Shown: positions 23,972 through 34,869 of the stretch, in pieces | Position numbering within the stretch: the stretch's first letter is position 1 | Layout of the letters: each line of letters starts with the position of its first letter | Assembly (NCBI GenBank): GCA_033063855.1 | Contig: CP093831.1 | Span: 23,436,001-23,500,000 of the forward strand | Length of the DNA: 64,000 nucleotides | Direction: 5' to 3' | Source of the DNA: Smittia aterrima | Lineage: Eukaryota; Arthropoda; Insecta; Diptera; Chironomidae | Made by a program: the position numbers and the translations under genes | Notes under the pieces: generated by a model | Databases searched by the model: none | What the model saw: only the letters and a program-made list of their open reading frames with translations | What the model was told of the DNA's origin: nothing

Positions 23972-24447
23972 TTATTCGTTTTCAATTAAATTTCTCATGC
24001 ACACTTCATAATTCACTATTTTCTTATTTAAATTCCTCAAAGTGTGACGTCGCCATAGAATGATTGCGGTTATCAAAGCGAATGCGCACATGTTCGCTAA
24101 TGTAAAGAAATAAACAAAGTGATTCATTGGAATGCAACTTCCCTCGATGTTATCTACTTTGGCGTTTAAGTTCTCGTTGATTTCCTGGACTGATGTGAGA
24201 TTCTGCGAACATTCTTCAAACGTAGATTCAAAAACGATTTCTTGGTCTTTCATATTCTGGATTAATTGTTCATGATCTGATTTGATTTGCGTAAGATTTT
24301 CTTGTAAAAATTTGTTATTCTGATTACAGTTGACAAGTTTCTCTTCAAGTTGGCTGACGTTTGTCTCTTTCTCAATTAACGAAACTTTCAGGTATTCGAT
24401 GGTCGATATCAATTGAGTTATATTTGTTGTTAAAGCGACTTTCTCAC
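23972..24447 (-). pseudogene. Truncated LRR gene, 3' half (coiled coil + TM), block 1
   Basis: Coiled-coil, membrane helix and IENE tail on the minus strand, nearly identical to the 3' half of the intact gene at 38440-39678, but cut off just upstream of the TTNITQLIST region. No signal peptide, LRRs or promoter. It abuts another LRR fragment in the opposite orientation. Confidence 0.85.
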
Positions 24448-25013
24448 GGAGCTGTCATCAACTCTGAATTCAATAAATTTCCGTGGCAATGTTTGCATCA
24501 ACAAAAACTTTCCTGATGACATCACAAACTTCAACTGGTTCATTAACGAAATTGCTTCTAAATGCGAAAGTCCAATGAAGAAATCTTTCCTCTCTAAGGA
24601 GATCGCGGTAAATAAAACTTTGATAAAGAGAGAAGAGACAAACGTCAGCCAACTTGAAGAGAAACTTGTCATTTCAATTGAGAATTACAAATTTCTACAC
24701 GCAAATCAAATCAGATCATGAACAAATGATCGAGAATATGGAACTCCAAGAAATCAGTTTTGAATCATCGCTTGAAGGATATCGTCAGAATCTCACAGCT
24801 GTCAAGGCAATCAACAAGGACTTAAGCGAAAAAGTGGATTTCACTGAAAGAAATTGCATTGCAGTGGCCAACTTTGTTTATTTAATTACACTAGCGATAA
24901 TGATCGCTCTCATTTTGATAACGATTGTGACTTTATGGCGAAATTATGTTTATGCTAAGAAGCAAAGATTAAGTTATGAAGTCAGCATGAGAAATTTGAT
25001 TGAAAACGAATAA
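24448..25013 (+). pseudogene. Truncated LRR gene, 3' half, plus strand, block 1
   Basis: Begins in the last LRR (ELSSTLNSINFRGNVCIN) and continues through SPMKKSFLSKEIAVNKTL into a shortened coil. An 11 bp deletion relative to the matching fragment at 31040 shifts the frame after IENYKFL. The rest (MELQEISFESSLEGYRQNLT to IENE) is open. No 5' half, so a pseudogene fragment. Confidence 0.85.
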
Positions 25014-25151
25014 AGCATTCGATTCAATGAAAAATATAAAAGCATTTTATTTCAGTTTTAATTGTGAACTAATCTCGCTCGTTTTCACATAACAATATCT
25101 TTGGGAACAATCTTATCGGAACAACTTTTCATCAACTAAACTAACATTTTT

Positions 25152-26768
25152 CTAAGACTTATTAATAATGAAATTAAATCCAACTTGTTGATTGACTTGC
25201 TGCAAGATTTCTTCTTTTCCGGAGATCGACTGAAAGGCACTTTCGACGATTTCTACAAATTTCAAGCCCTTGCAGTTAGACAGCAACAGTTCGACAATTT
25301 CTTTTGAAGCCTTAAATCCATCTCCAAGCTTGACGTAAAGCAGTTGAGCCCAACCTTCAGTAATGATTTTGATAATTTTGACATTTAAGATTTCATTTTT
25401 ACGAAACTCTTCTACTTCGAATCCCACGATGTTTGGCATAGCTCTGACGATTTGCTTCCAATGTTTTTGTTTGATAGGATCGAGCATCTTGATTGTGATC
25501 TTTTGCAAGCTTGGAATGTTAACTCCGTCGAAAGTTTGATCAGAAATTCCGTCAACTTTAAGAACCTTGAGCTGAGTGAGATTGCTGGCGATTATCATCA
25601 TTAGCTCCTTTGAAAGATTTAAATAGCTAAGATCCAGAGTTTGCAGATTAGGAAGTTTGCCGATGAAACCTTTGATAGAAGTCAAGTCATCCATGCCGCC
25701 ATAAGTAATGAAGTTTTTTACTGACAGGTTGGGGCGAAGATTTTCATAAAAGGCAGTCTCATAAGGAGCGTCATATATGTATATATTCAATGTTTTCAAT
25801 TTGCAGAATTTGTTGAAAATCATCTCATACATTGAAGCTGGGAATGCATCTCCGATATGAATCTGCTCCAATGAATTTGCAAATTTTCTCATGAAAAGCA
25901 ATAAGTTGTCTTCGGAGCCTAACCAATCATATTTACAGATTGAAAGTTTCTTTAAAGGAAACTGAATTGCTTGTAACTTCTCCAAATTGATTTTGTCATT
26001 TGTAGCTTTGCATTTTTCAATTGATAGATTCTCGAGACTTTTCTGATCGGCCAGAAATGAGATGAATTCAGAAGGTTTGAAATCATGTAATCCATACAAG
26101 CGTAACGTTGTTAATTGAGCTGATTCCGGAAACTTCAAAATCTGAATAAAAAAAAAACAATGAAGAGGAGTTGAATAATCATTTTAAATAATTTGACTTA
26201 CGACAATTCGACTAACCAGTGTCAACTTCTTGAGGTTATTAAATTGAGTAAGATCGAGCGACATTGAGACTTCGTATTGGCTACAACATGTTGAATCCAA
26301 AACGGTTAAAGTCTCGAGTTTAGTCATCGACGCAAGCAATTCGTTGAAATTTTTCGTGTCTTTCTTTTTAATTATGCAATTATTGATCTCCAGATTTTGC
26401 AAGTTCGAGCTCTTCTTCAATGCCATCAATATCATTTGCCATTCGTCTTTGCTCTTATAGTTTCCACTTATCTTGATCGTTTGGTAGTTACGAGTGATCT
26501 GCTCTGGCAGCATCTGATTATCTGAAGGAAGAACATTCAAGTGAAACTTGATCTTCTTCATGATAGTAACGTCCTGTCCGATGATTTCATTCCATCTGTA
26601 AATTGATTAAGAATCATAAAGGAACAAATATGAAAAAGAAAATCAAAAATCTTACCTTTTGCAAACAAGCGAAGATTCCAACAAAGTTTTGACATCTAAA
26701 TGCTCAAATACCTTTGCCACCATCTCACTCGGGAGATCATTCAACTGAATTCCTTGTTCTTCGATCAT
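25152..26768 (-). CDS. F-box / LRR protein, copy B
   Basis: Three exons on the minus strand: 26768-26656, 26595-26202, 26141-25152; 498 aa. F-box IQLNDLPSEMVAKVFEHLDV as in copy A; exon 2 lacks seven codons (the LFLLHTL segment) present in A. LRRs such as LPNLQTLDLSYLNLSKELMM. Intact frame and splice sites. Confidence 0.85.
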
Positions 26769-27009
26769 TGTAATGCCTTTCACGTTGTTTTTAGACTCGA
26801 GAAATATTGAATTTAACTTTTTAGCACGCGGCAAATCGTTTCAGATTGAATCGGTTGAAAAAAAACAAGGAGAAGGAATCAATTTGAAGTTTGAAAAAGT
26901 CGTTGGAAATTAACTTATTCGATACTTTTATATTTTGAAGTTTGAAAAGTCGTTGGAAATTCGTCGGTGTTTTTCTTTTATTTCAAGTCGTAAAGTTTTA
27001 AACAAACGA

Positions 27010-30000
27010 TTAAGTCCAGCATTCTCGAGATTTGCTCTTCAAACGAATCCTTCTCAAAGCATCGACTGTTGGTCTGATGATCAAAAGGTAAAAAGTTTCC
27101 AAAAATGTTAGACTAGAAACTCCAGCAAAAAGTCCCAGAATTCCACCGATTCTACTCAGAAAGTCGATCGCAGGGAACTGTCGATATTTTTTGAGAACAA
27201 TGATCTCACTATCCTTAAACCTGAATTTCAATGTGACTTCTTTATCAGAACTGCAAATGAAACTTAAGAAAATATTCTTTCTAAAAGTAAAATATTTAAC
27301 TTCTTGCTGAAATTCTGTGCAACACGAGTTCTGACTAATTCCATATCGTAGCTGATAGAATCGCACAAGGGCAAACAATTTCGAGTAAATTTTCCGTTGC
27401 CGACAATTGTCACGTGCACTAACACGCAAGACAATCGCGAGAGATCGCAAATCTCCATTGATTTGTTTCTGATGTAATTGAAAGGAGCGCAACCGCATTT
27501 CTCGAACGTGACTTCACTTAGAACTTCCAGTTCGCAATTTGACTTCGAGTAATGCTTGAAATACTTCAATTGAAATTCATCAGCGAAATAACATTTACGA
27601 TAACGAAGATCCATTCCTCGGATGCTCTCGTCAGACCTGATAACTTCTGGTTTAATCAAAATATCCATCGAAGTCCCGTAATTTAGTTTCGTGAATTTTG
27701 TTTCTTCGATATTTAGTGGAACTTCGTAAGGAGAGTGAATGAAGAATCCAGCACGTCTACATTTTTGGTTTGTTGCTCTTTTGTTTTTGAGATGAGAATT
27801 GTTGTTGAGCGAAATCATGAAATTATTATTAAAATTAGAAGAACTCGTCCATGGAACACGAACTGTCGATTTAATATTTCTTTTAGTTTGAATGCGAAAG
27901 AAATCTTCTGAAACTCTGTAAATTCAAAAGCTTAGAAGAAAAATTTAAATGAATTTTGTTGTAAACTTACGTTTGTGAGTTAAAAACTTCATCAGCCTCG
28001 AAAGCGTTGAAAGTGAATCCAATTCCGCTTAACAAAAATGTCTCGACATATTTTTCAATTGATTTCCCTTGCCAAGTTGCATTTCCTTCGTCGATCCAAA
28101 GTTTTTGTGTGTTTCTTGTGATGTTCATTAACAAATCAACGAAGTCTGAGTTCCTTAAATAATTGAAACGATTTTCTTGAAATTTTTTGTAAAATGTTTC
28201 GCTGCAAACAAACATTTCAACGATCGTTCTGAAATCATTGAATTTTAAATATTTTCGAAAGTTTAAAAATAAATTCAATTCTTACTGAAGTGTGTTAAGC
28301 CGCTCAAAGCAATCAGGACACGTTTCTAGTCCATATAATATTTGGTTCGCGAACTGTGTAAGAAGTTCGAAGTATGAATGTTCGAAGTCGCCACTGATCG
28401 TGATTGCAGGAAAAGGAATCTAAATTAATTGATGACAAATTTGAAAAACTTGAAAAAGTTTAGAACAAGATTCAACTTACTTCGTTGATATCGATGGGAT
28501 TGCTATCTTGTGTTTTGATGAAAATTTCTGATACGAACTGGTCGACATTGAATAAAAGCCAAAGATCGAGAGAGCGAATGCAAATATCCAAAATATTCTA
28601 AAATAATTAAAAGTCAAATTAATTTGAATAACTGAGGAGGTCAAAATAAATTTAACTTTGCTAGTTTTCCCTTCTCAACAAAGATGTAGTAAAAACCGTG
28701 AACTGATGATTGTCCCATTAAATTCTTTGATAAGCTTTTAGCTTCGTCGTTTTGCAAATCAATTTGATTTTGATCCGGAGAAATTTCCATCGAACGATTT
28801 AGCAGCATTCGAAGACTGAAGAAGTAAATTATTTCGATAACTGACAATGCAGATAATCCAGCAAATAAACCTAAAACAATAATTTAAATTCATTGTCAGA
28901 TCAAAATAAATACGAACCCAATAAACCGCCTGTGAATGCTATGATGTCAGCGGTTGTGTAAAGTTTCTTGTAAATAAATTGATAAAACTCATCGTCTTTA
29001 AATTTAACTTCAACAATTGAGCTAATGCGATCTACAAATTGATTTGGTTAAAAGGAGGAATGGTTAGATTTTGAAATATTTACTCGCTGTAATCAATAAT
29101 CTTCAGCTCAACTTCAAAGCGATGTCTCTTGCAGGGATTTAAGCAAGTGCAGTGTGATTTTGATTTTGAGAAATTTTCTTCGATTTTCTCAAAACATTTT
29201 GAGTCTGCCACTCCACAGATTTTTGTCGTTTTATCACGAATCATCCAAAATTGAACGCAACCACAAGCTGCCAATGTAAGATTTGTCAAACATTCGTGAT
29301 CACAATTGATTCGATTGTAAACTTTGAAGTATTTTAATGATTTTTCTTTTGGCAGATAACAATCTCGTCTGGAATTAAAGAAATAATTTAGACACTTCAA
29401 TTTGATTTGCAATCTCACTGTTCTGGGTTGACGTCTTCAATTGATTCGTCATAGTCAACCAGGCTTGGTATAATTCTAAACAAGTTTGTTCGATTGAAAC
29501 CTGAAATATAATTCGGCAAATTCCCTGAAATTATCTCGAAAGGATCGTGAAATATTAAGTGAAGTCCATCTTCGATATTTGTTGAAAAGAATTTAACTTT
29601 TTTTTTGTATCTTCGACTTTCTTTAAACTCAGCGTGAATACCAAGATCAGCGCTTGATGTCTTCAAAGGATAATCATGGAGAGTCGATTCTTCAAAATGG
29701 CGATCATTATGTGTTGCGAATGATTTGTTGTAATAAAAGTCACTCGACAACTCTTTGACATTGAAAAACTTTTCATTCTTTGGAAAATTGAAAGTGAAGC
29801 AAAAACCGTTTTGACCAATGACTTCCGTGTAGTTGACGTGAAATTTATTTGTCCAGTTTCCTTTATCGTCTGCGTCTTTGAATTTATATCCAAAAAAATG
29901 AGAAAAGTCATTAAGTCGATCAAAGAAGTTTTCTGTTGAGATGGACAAATCGAACGGAGAGAGAAAATCGTCTTTGGTGATTAAACTGAGAACCTGAAGT

Positions 30001-30464
30001 CGCTCCAATCTGAAAAATTTAAGTTTTCATTTTCTGAATCAAAGAAAATTATTTATTTACTCAAGTTGTGTAAAGTTTGTCTGATCCATTTTCCCAGATT
30101 TGATTCCATTGACAAATTGATTGTAATCGAAGTTATCAACAAGCGGACACAGCCCAGGGCAGATTGTCATCGACGGAAAATTAATTTCAGACACGTGAAT
30201 TGGCGTGTCGTCGAGAACAACAACAAACGGAGTTTTCATTTGTTTAGTGACCAACTCAGAAATCCATAATCCAGTAAAAATCAGCGAAACAATTAAACTG
30301 AAAGACCAGAAGAGTCTGAAATAAATTTCAATGAATATCTAACGAAAATATTAAGAAATCTTTTCTCTAAACCTTTCAATAAAATGACTTCTTGAATGTC
30401 CAATGTAAGCCACTCCATGAATCGTTGATTTCTCGCAATAACTTTTCAAATACGACTGCAACAT
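27010..30464 (-). pseudogene. Double pickpocket (DEG/ENaC) gene, copy B: unit 1 intact, unit 2 frameshifted
   Basis: Pickpockets are trimeric, amiloride-type sodium channel subunits of the plasma membrane. Exons (minus): 30464-30373, 30315-30061, 30009-29419, 29368-29084, 29021-28918, 28870-28657, 28597-28481, 28419-28286, 28228-27971, 27915-27301, 27250-27010. Unit 1 is complete: STIHGVAYIGH before TM1, ectodomain with RDCYLPKEKSLKYFKVY and NCDHECLTNLTLAACGC, AFTGGLLGLFAGLSALS (GxS filter) at TM2. Exon 6 runs without stop from TM2 into a second N-terminal motif (SSVHGFYYIFVEKGKLAK) spliced to a second TM1 (IFWIFAFALSIFGFYS). In exon 7 a 13 bp deletion near 28513, relative to copies A and C, shifts the frame and stops translation in exon 8. 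Exons 8-11 are otherwise undamaged. The product would be unit 1 plus linker and the second TM1. See copy C for the fused design. Confidence 0.75.
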
Positions 30465-30563
30465 TTCGATAAACAAACTCGACTGACTAATCACATGAAA
30501 ATTTTAATTGCGTGATTTGAAAAGTCTCCCATGAGCTTTGACTTTGGGTAACTGATAAAAATT

Positions 30564-31039
30564 TTATTCGTTTTCAATTAAATTTCTCATGCACACTTCA
30601 TAATTCACAATTTTCTTATTTAAATTCCTCAAAGTATGACGTCGCCATAGAATGATTGCGGTTATCAAAGCGAATGCGCACATGTTCGCTAATGTGAAGA
30701 AATAAACAAAGTGATTCATTGGAATGCAACTTCCCTCGATGTTTTCTACTTTGGCGTTTAAGTTCTCGTTGATTTCCTGGACTGATGTGAGATTCTGCGA
30801 ACATTCTTCAAACGTAGATTCAAAAACGATTTCTTGGTCTTTCATATTCTGGATTAATTGTTCATGATCTGATTTGATTTGCGTAAGATTTTCTTGTAAA
30901 AATTTGTTATTCTGATTACAATTGACAAGGTTCTCTTCAAGTTGGCTGACGTTTGTCTCTTTCTCAATTAACGAAACTTTCAGGTTTTCGATGGTCGATA
31001 TCAATTGAGTTATATTTGTTGTTAAAGCGACTTTCTCAC
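30564..31039 (-). pseudogene. Truncated LRR gene, 3' half, block 2
   Basis: Near-identical to the fragment at 23972-24447, with the same truncation point. Coiled coil, TM helix and IENE tail only. Confidence 0.85.
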
Positions 31040-32823
31040 GGAGCTGTCATCAACTCTGAATTCAATAAATTTCCGTGGCAATGTTTGCATCAACAAAAAC
31101 TTTCCTGACGACATCAAAAACTTCAACTGGTTCATTAACGAAATTGCTTCTAAATGCGAAAGTCCAATGAAGAAATCTTTCCTCTCTAAAGAGATCGCGG
31201 TAAATAAAACTTTGATAAAGAGAGAAGAGACAAACGTCAGCAAACTTGAAGAGAAACTTGTCATTTCTGTTGAGAATTACAAATTTCTACAACAAAATCT
31301 CACGCAAATCAAATCAGATCATGAACAAATGATCGAGAATATGGAACTCCAAGAAATCAATTTTGAATCATCGCTTGAAGAATATCATCAGAATCTCACA
31401 GCAGTCAAGGCAGTCAACAAGGACTTAAACGCCAAAAAGTGGATGTCACTGAAGAAAATTGCATTGCCGTGACCCACTTTGTTTATTTCATTACGAGGGG
31501 CACACCACATGAACGCGGATTCTACTACTTCCTGTTAAGCTCGTACAAGATACTAATTAGTTTTGCAAAATATTTGAGCTAATTAGCTTAAAACAATTTA
31601 CAGAATAAGAATAAGTTGATTGGTTTAGGCACAGTAATTTTTTAAATTTACCAAGTCGCCAACAAAAAAAAATTCCTCCGATTTTTTTTTTGCAACATTA
31701 TTTACCTCGAACTTTGAGAGACATTTACTCAACAGCGAATAACCACAAAGCTTGTATCTTTTTTTGATTTTGAAGTTCTATTTAAAACAAGTCTTTAAAA
31801 CTTATTTATTGAGTACAATCGTGCAGACTCCAGTCTTGGCAAAGCTTTCGGTGGAGGTCTGTCAAAAATGGCGATCACTCAGGAAAACATCGACACTGTA
31901 CGCGACTTAACCATGGAAGACCGACATGTGATACACAAGGATATTCGGACATGTCTGGACATTGCTATGAGTCGAAAACAAAAGATCATAAGTTTACATA
32001 TGCAAGTGAGGAAAATAAAATCCGCTGAGCGCCGCATAATTTTTACCATTGCTAGTAGTGATACCTCATGAATTTATCAAAATCATCTTTATCGGAAAAC
32101 ACAGTAAATTGTTCTGTCGTTCGTATTTGAGCTGAATATAACGAAATTTGCACGCTCTCGAGGCTCATCGAAAAATCGATCGCCTCGTTTGAAGTCAAAT
32201 CTGCTCATATTACTACAATCTGTTTTTAAAATCGTTCAACAGTTATTGTAGATTGGTAAACAACGATTGATTTGAGAGAATTCATCTCGTAACTCCAGAA
32301 AAATCTTTCTAACCGAAGTAACATCCTCCGTCTTGAAATTGCAAGACTTTGCCCAGCTCTAGGAAGAATTGATTTTATGAGCAAGACTGAAATCGTAACT
32401 TTCAAAAATCTTCTGAAATGTCTTCACATAAGGCCCGATAGTATTTAACCTTCACAAGAATCATTCAAAAGTATCGAGGTAAAAAATTATAGTTGCTTGA
32501 AGATGTAGCCGAAGAAGAAAAATGGCCATTTTGACTAGCCTTGCTTTGTAGTGAAAAAATTGATACAAGAATTGCTCCGATTGAACTGAAAACCATTTTA
32601 AATTCGTTGAAACATACTTCTCAAAGCATTAGATTTATCTTCAGCTCATCATCTTAAGTAGTTTCTTCTAATCCGGGTTCATGTGGTGTGTCCTACGTAC
32701 ACTAGCGATAATGATCGATCTTATTTTAATAACAATTGTGACTTTATGGCGAACTCATGTTTAGTTAAAGAAGCAAAGATCGAGTTATGAAGTCAGCATG
32801 AGAAATTTGATTGAAAACGAATA
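31040..32823 (+). pseudogene. Truncated LRR gene, plus strand, split by a mariner-like insertion
   Basis: Starts at the same junction as the fragment at 24448. Coil continues to HFVYFIT at ~31493, is interrupted by the element at 31494-32697, and resumes with the TM helix (LALAIM-type) at 32698. A further frameshift and in-frame stop lie in the tail (CATGTTTAGTTAAAGAAG at ~32755), and near 31435 the frame is shifted before the TM. Ends at the IENE stop, 32823. Confidence 0.85.
31494..32697. mobile_element. Decayed mariner-like (Tc1/mariner) DNA transposon, 1204 bp
   Basis: Flanked by a TA duplication (31492-31493 and 32698-32699): the uninterrupted sibling sequence at ~24888 has a single TA. 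Imperfect terminal inverted repeats of about 28 bp: the left starts CGAGGGGCACACCACATGAA, the right (reverse complement) CGTAGGACACACCACATGAA. Inside, 31868-32071 (+) resembles the helix-turn-helix of mariner transposases (ENIDTVRDLTMEDRHVIHKD), but the catalytic D,D34D part is not open. The 1.2 kb length fits a mariner. Defective copy. Confidence 0.85.
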
Positions 32824-32973
32824 AAACATTCGACTAAATGAGAAATACAAACAGCATTTTATTTCAGTTTTAATTGTGAGCTAATCTCGCTCGTTTTCAC
32901 ATAACAATATCTTTGGGAACAATCTTATCGGAACAACTTTTCATCAACTAAACTAACATTTTTCTAAGACTTA

Positions 32974-34622
32974 TTAATATAGAAATTGAATGAATCCAAC
33001 TTGTTTGACTTGCCGCAAGATTTCTTCTTTTTCGGAGATCGACTGGAAGGCACTCTCGAAGATTTCTACACGTTCCAAGCCCTTGCAGTTAGACAGCAAG
33101 AGTTCGACAATTTCTTTTGAAGCCTTAAATCCATCTCCAAGCTTGACGTAATTCAGTTGAGCCCACCCTTCAGTAATGATTTTGACAATTTTCAAAAATT
33201 GAATTTTGACATTTAGGATTTCATCTATACGAAAAACTTCTACTTCGAATCCCACGATGTTTGGAATAGCTCTGACGATTTGCTTCCAATGTTTTTGTTT
33301 GATACGATCGAGCATCTTGATTGTGATCATTTTCAAGCTTGGAATGTTAACTCCTTCGAAAGTTTGATCATAAATTCCGTCAACTTTAAGAACCTTGAGC
33401 TGAGTGAGATTGCTGGCGATTATCATCATTAGCTCCTTTGACAGAATTGAATCGCTAAGATCCAGTGTTTGCAGATTTGGAAGTTTGCCGATTAAACCTT
33501 TGATAGAAGTCAAGTCATCCATGTCGCCACGAGCAATGAAGTTTTTTACTGACAAGTTTGGACGAAGATTTTCATAAAAGGCAGTCTCATAAGGAGCGTC
33601 ATATATGCATACTATCAATGTTTTCAATTTGCAGAATTTGTTGAAAATCATCTCATACATAGAAGCTGGGAACGCATCTCCGGTCTGAATCTGCTCCAAT
33701 GAATTTGCAAATTTGCTCATGAAAAGCAACAAGTTGCTTTCGGAGCCTAACCATTCATGCCCATCGATGGAAAGCTTATTCAGAGGAAACTGAATTGCTT
33801 GTAACTTCTCCAAATTGATGTTGTCATTTGTAGATTTGCATTCTTCAATTGAGAGATTCTTGAGACTTTTCTGATCGGCCAGAAATGAGATGAATTCAGA
33901 AGGTTTGAAATCATATAATCCATGCAAGTGTAAGCTTGTTAACTGAGCTGATTCCGGAAACTTCAAAATCTGGAATAAAAAAGAATAGAACATTCAAGAG
34001 GAGTTCAATAATCATATCAAATAATTTGACTTACGACAATGTGACTTTCCAGTATTAACTCCTTCAGGTTATTAAGTTGAGTGAGATCGAGCGACATTGA
34101 GACTTTGTTTCGGCTACAACAAGTCGAATACGAAACCATTAAATCCTCGAGTTTAGTTATCGACGCTAGCAATTCGTTGAAAATTTTCGTGTCTTTCTTT
34201 TTAATCATGCAATTATTGATCTCCAGATTTTGCAAGTTCGAGCTCTTCTTCGATACCAGCAATAAAGTATGTAACAAAAATAACATTTGCCATTCGTCTT
34301 TGCTCTTATAGTTTCCAGTTATCTTGATCGTTTGATAGTTTCGAGTGATGATCTGTTTTGGCAGCATCAGATTATCTGATGGAAGAACATTCAAGTGAAA
34401 CTTTATCTTCTTCATGATAGTAACGTCCTGTGCGATGACTTCATTCCATCTGTGAATTGATTAAGAATCATAAAGGAACAAATATGTAATAGAAAATCAA
34501 AAGTCTTACCTTTTGCAAACAAGCGAAGAATCCAACAAAGTTTTGACATCTAAATGCTCAAATACCTTTGTTATCATCTCACTCGGGAGATCATTCAACT
34601 GAATTTCTTGTTCTTGGATCAT
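32974..34622 (-). CDS. F-box / LRR protein, copy C
   Basis: Exons (minus) 34622-34510, 34449-34035, 33969-32974; 507 aa. F-box IQLNDLPSEMITKVFEHLDV. Two differences from A and B: an in-frame six-residue insertion (QFLKIV, a local duplication around 33190) and a changed C-terminus (VGFIQFLY) caused by small changes just before the ancestral stop. Otherwise intact. Confidence 0.85.
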
Positions 34623-34869
34623 TTTAATTCCTCTCACGTTGTTTTTAGACTCGAGAAATATCGAATGTAAATTTTTCGCTCGCGGCAAATCGTTTTAGTT
34701 GGAATCGGTTGAAACAAACAAGGAGAAGGAATCAGTTTTTAAAATTTTAAAAGTCGTTGGAAATTAATGAAATAATTAAATTAAACTTATACACAAACTA
34801 CTAACTAAACACAAAGCCTCTCGACGGTGTTTTTCTTTTATTTCAAGTCGTAAAGTTTTAAACAAACGA

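Larger units (their letters stand above)
19510..24447. repeat. Segmental repeat block 1: LRR tail, F-box A, pickpocket A, LRR remnant
   Basis: First of three related blocks with the same gene order and high identity in exons, introns and spacers. The left edge is the LRR copy 2 tail and its 3' flank; the right edge is the LRR/LRR head-to-head junction at ~24447. See blocks 2 (24980-31039) and 3 (32790-39700). Confidence 0.8.
24980..31039. repeat. Segmental repeat block 2: LRR tail, F-box B, pickpocket B, LRR remnant
   Basis: Second block, same order and orientation as blocks 1 and 3. It ends in the same LRR/LRR junction as block 1, so blocks 1 and 2 were copied after that junction formed. 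Confidence 0.8.
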
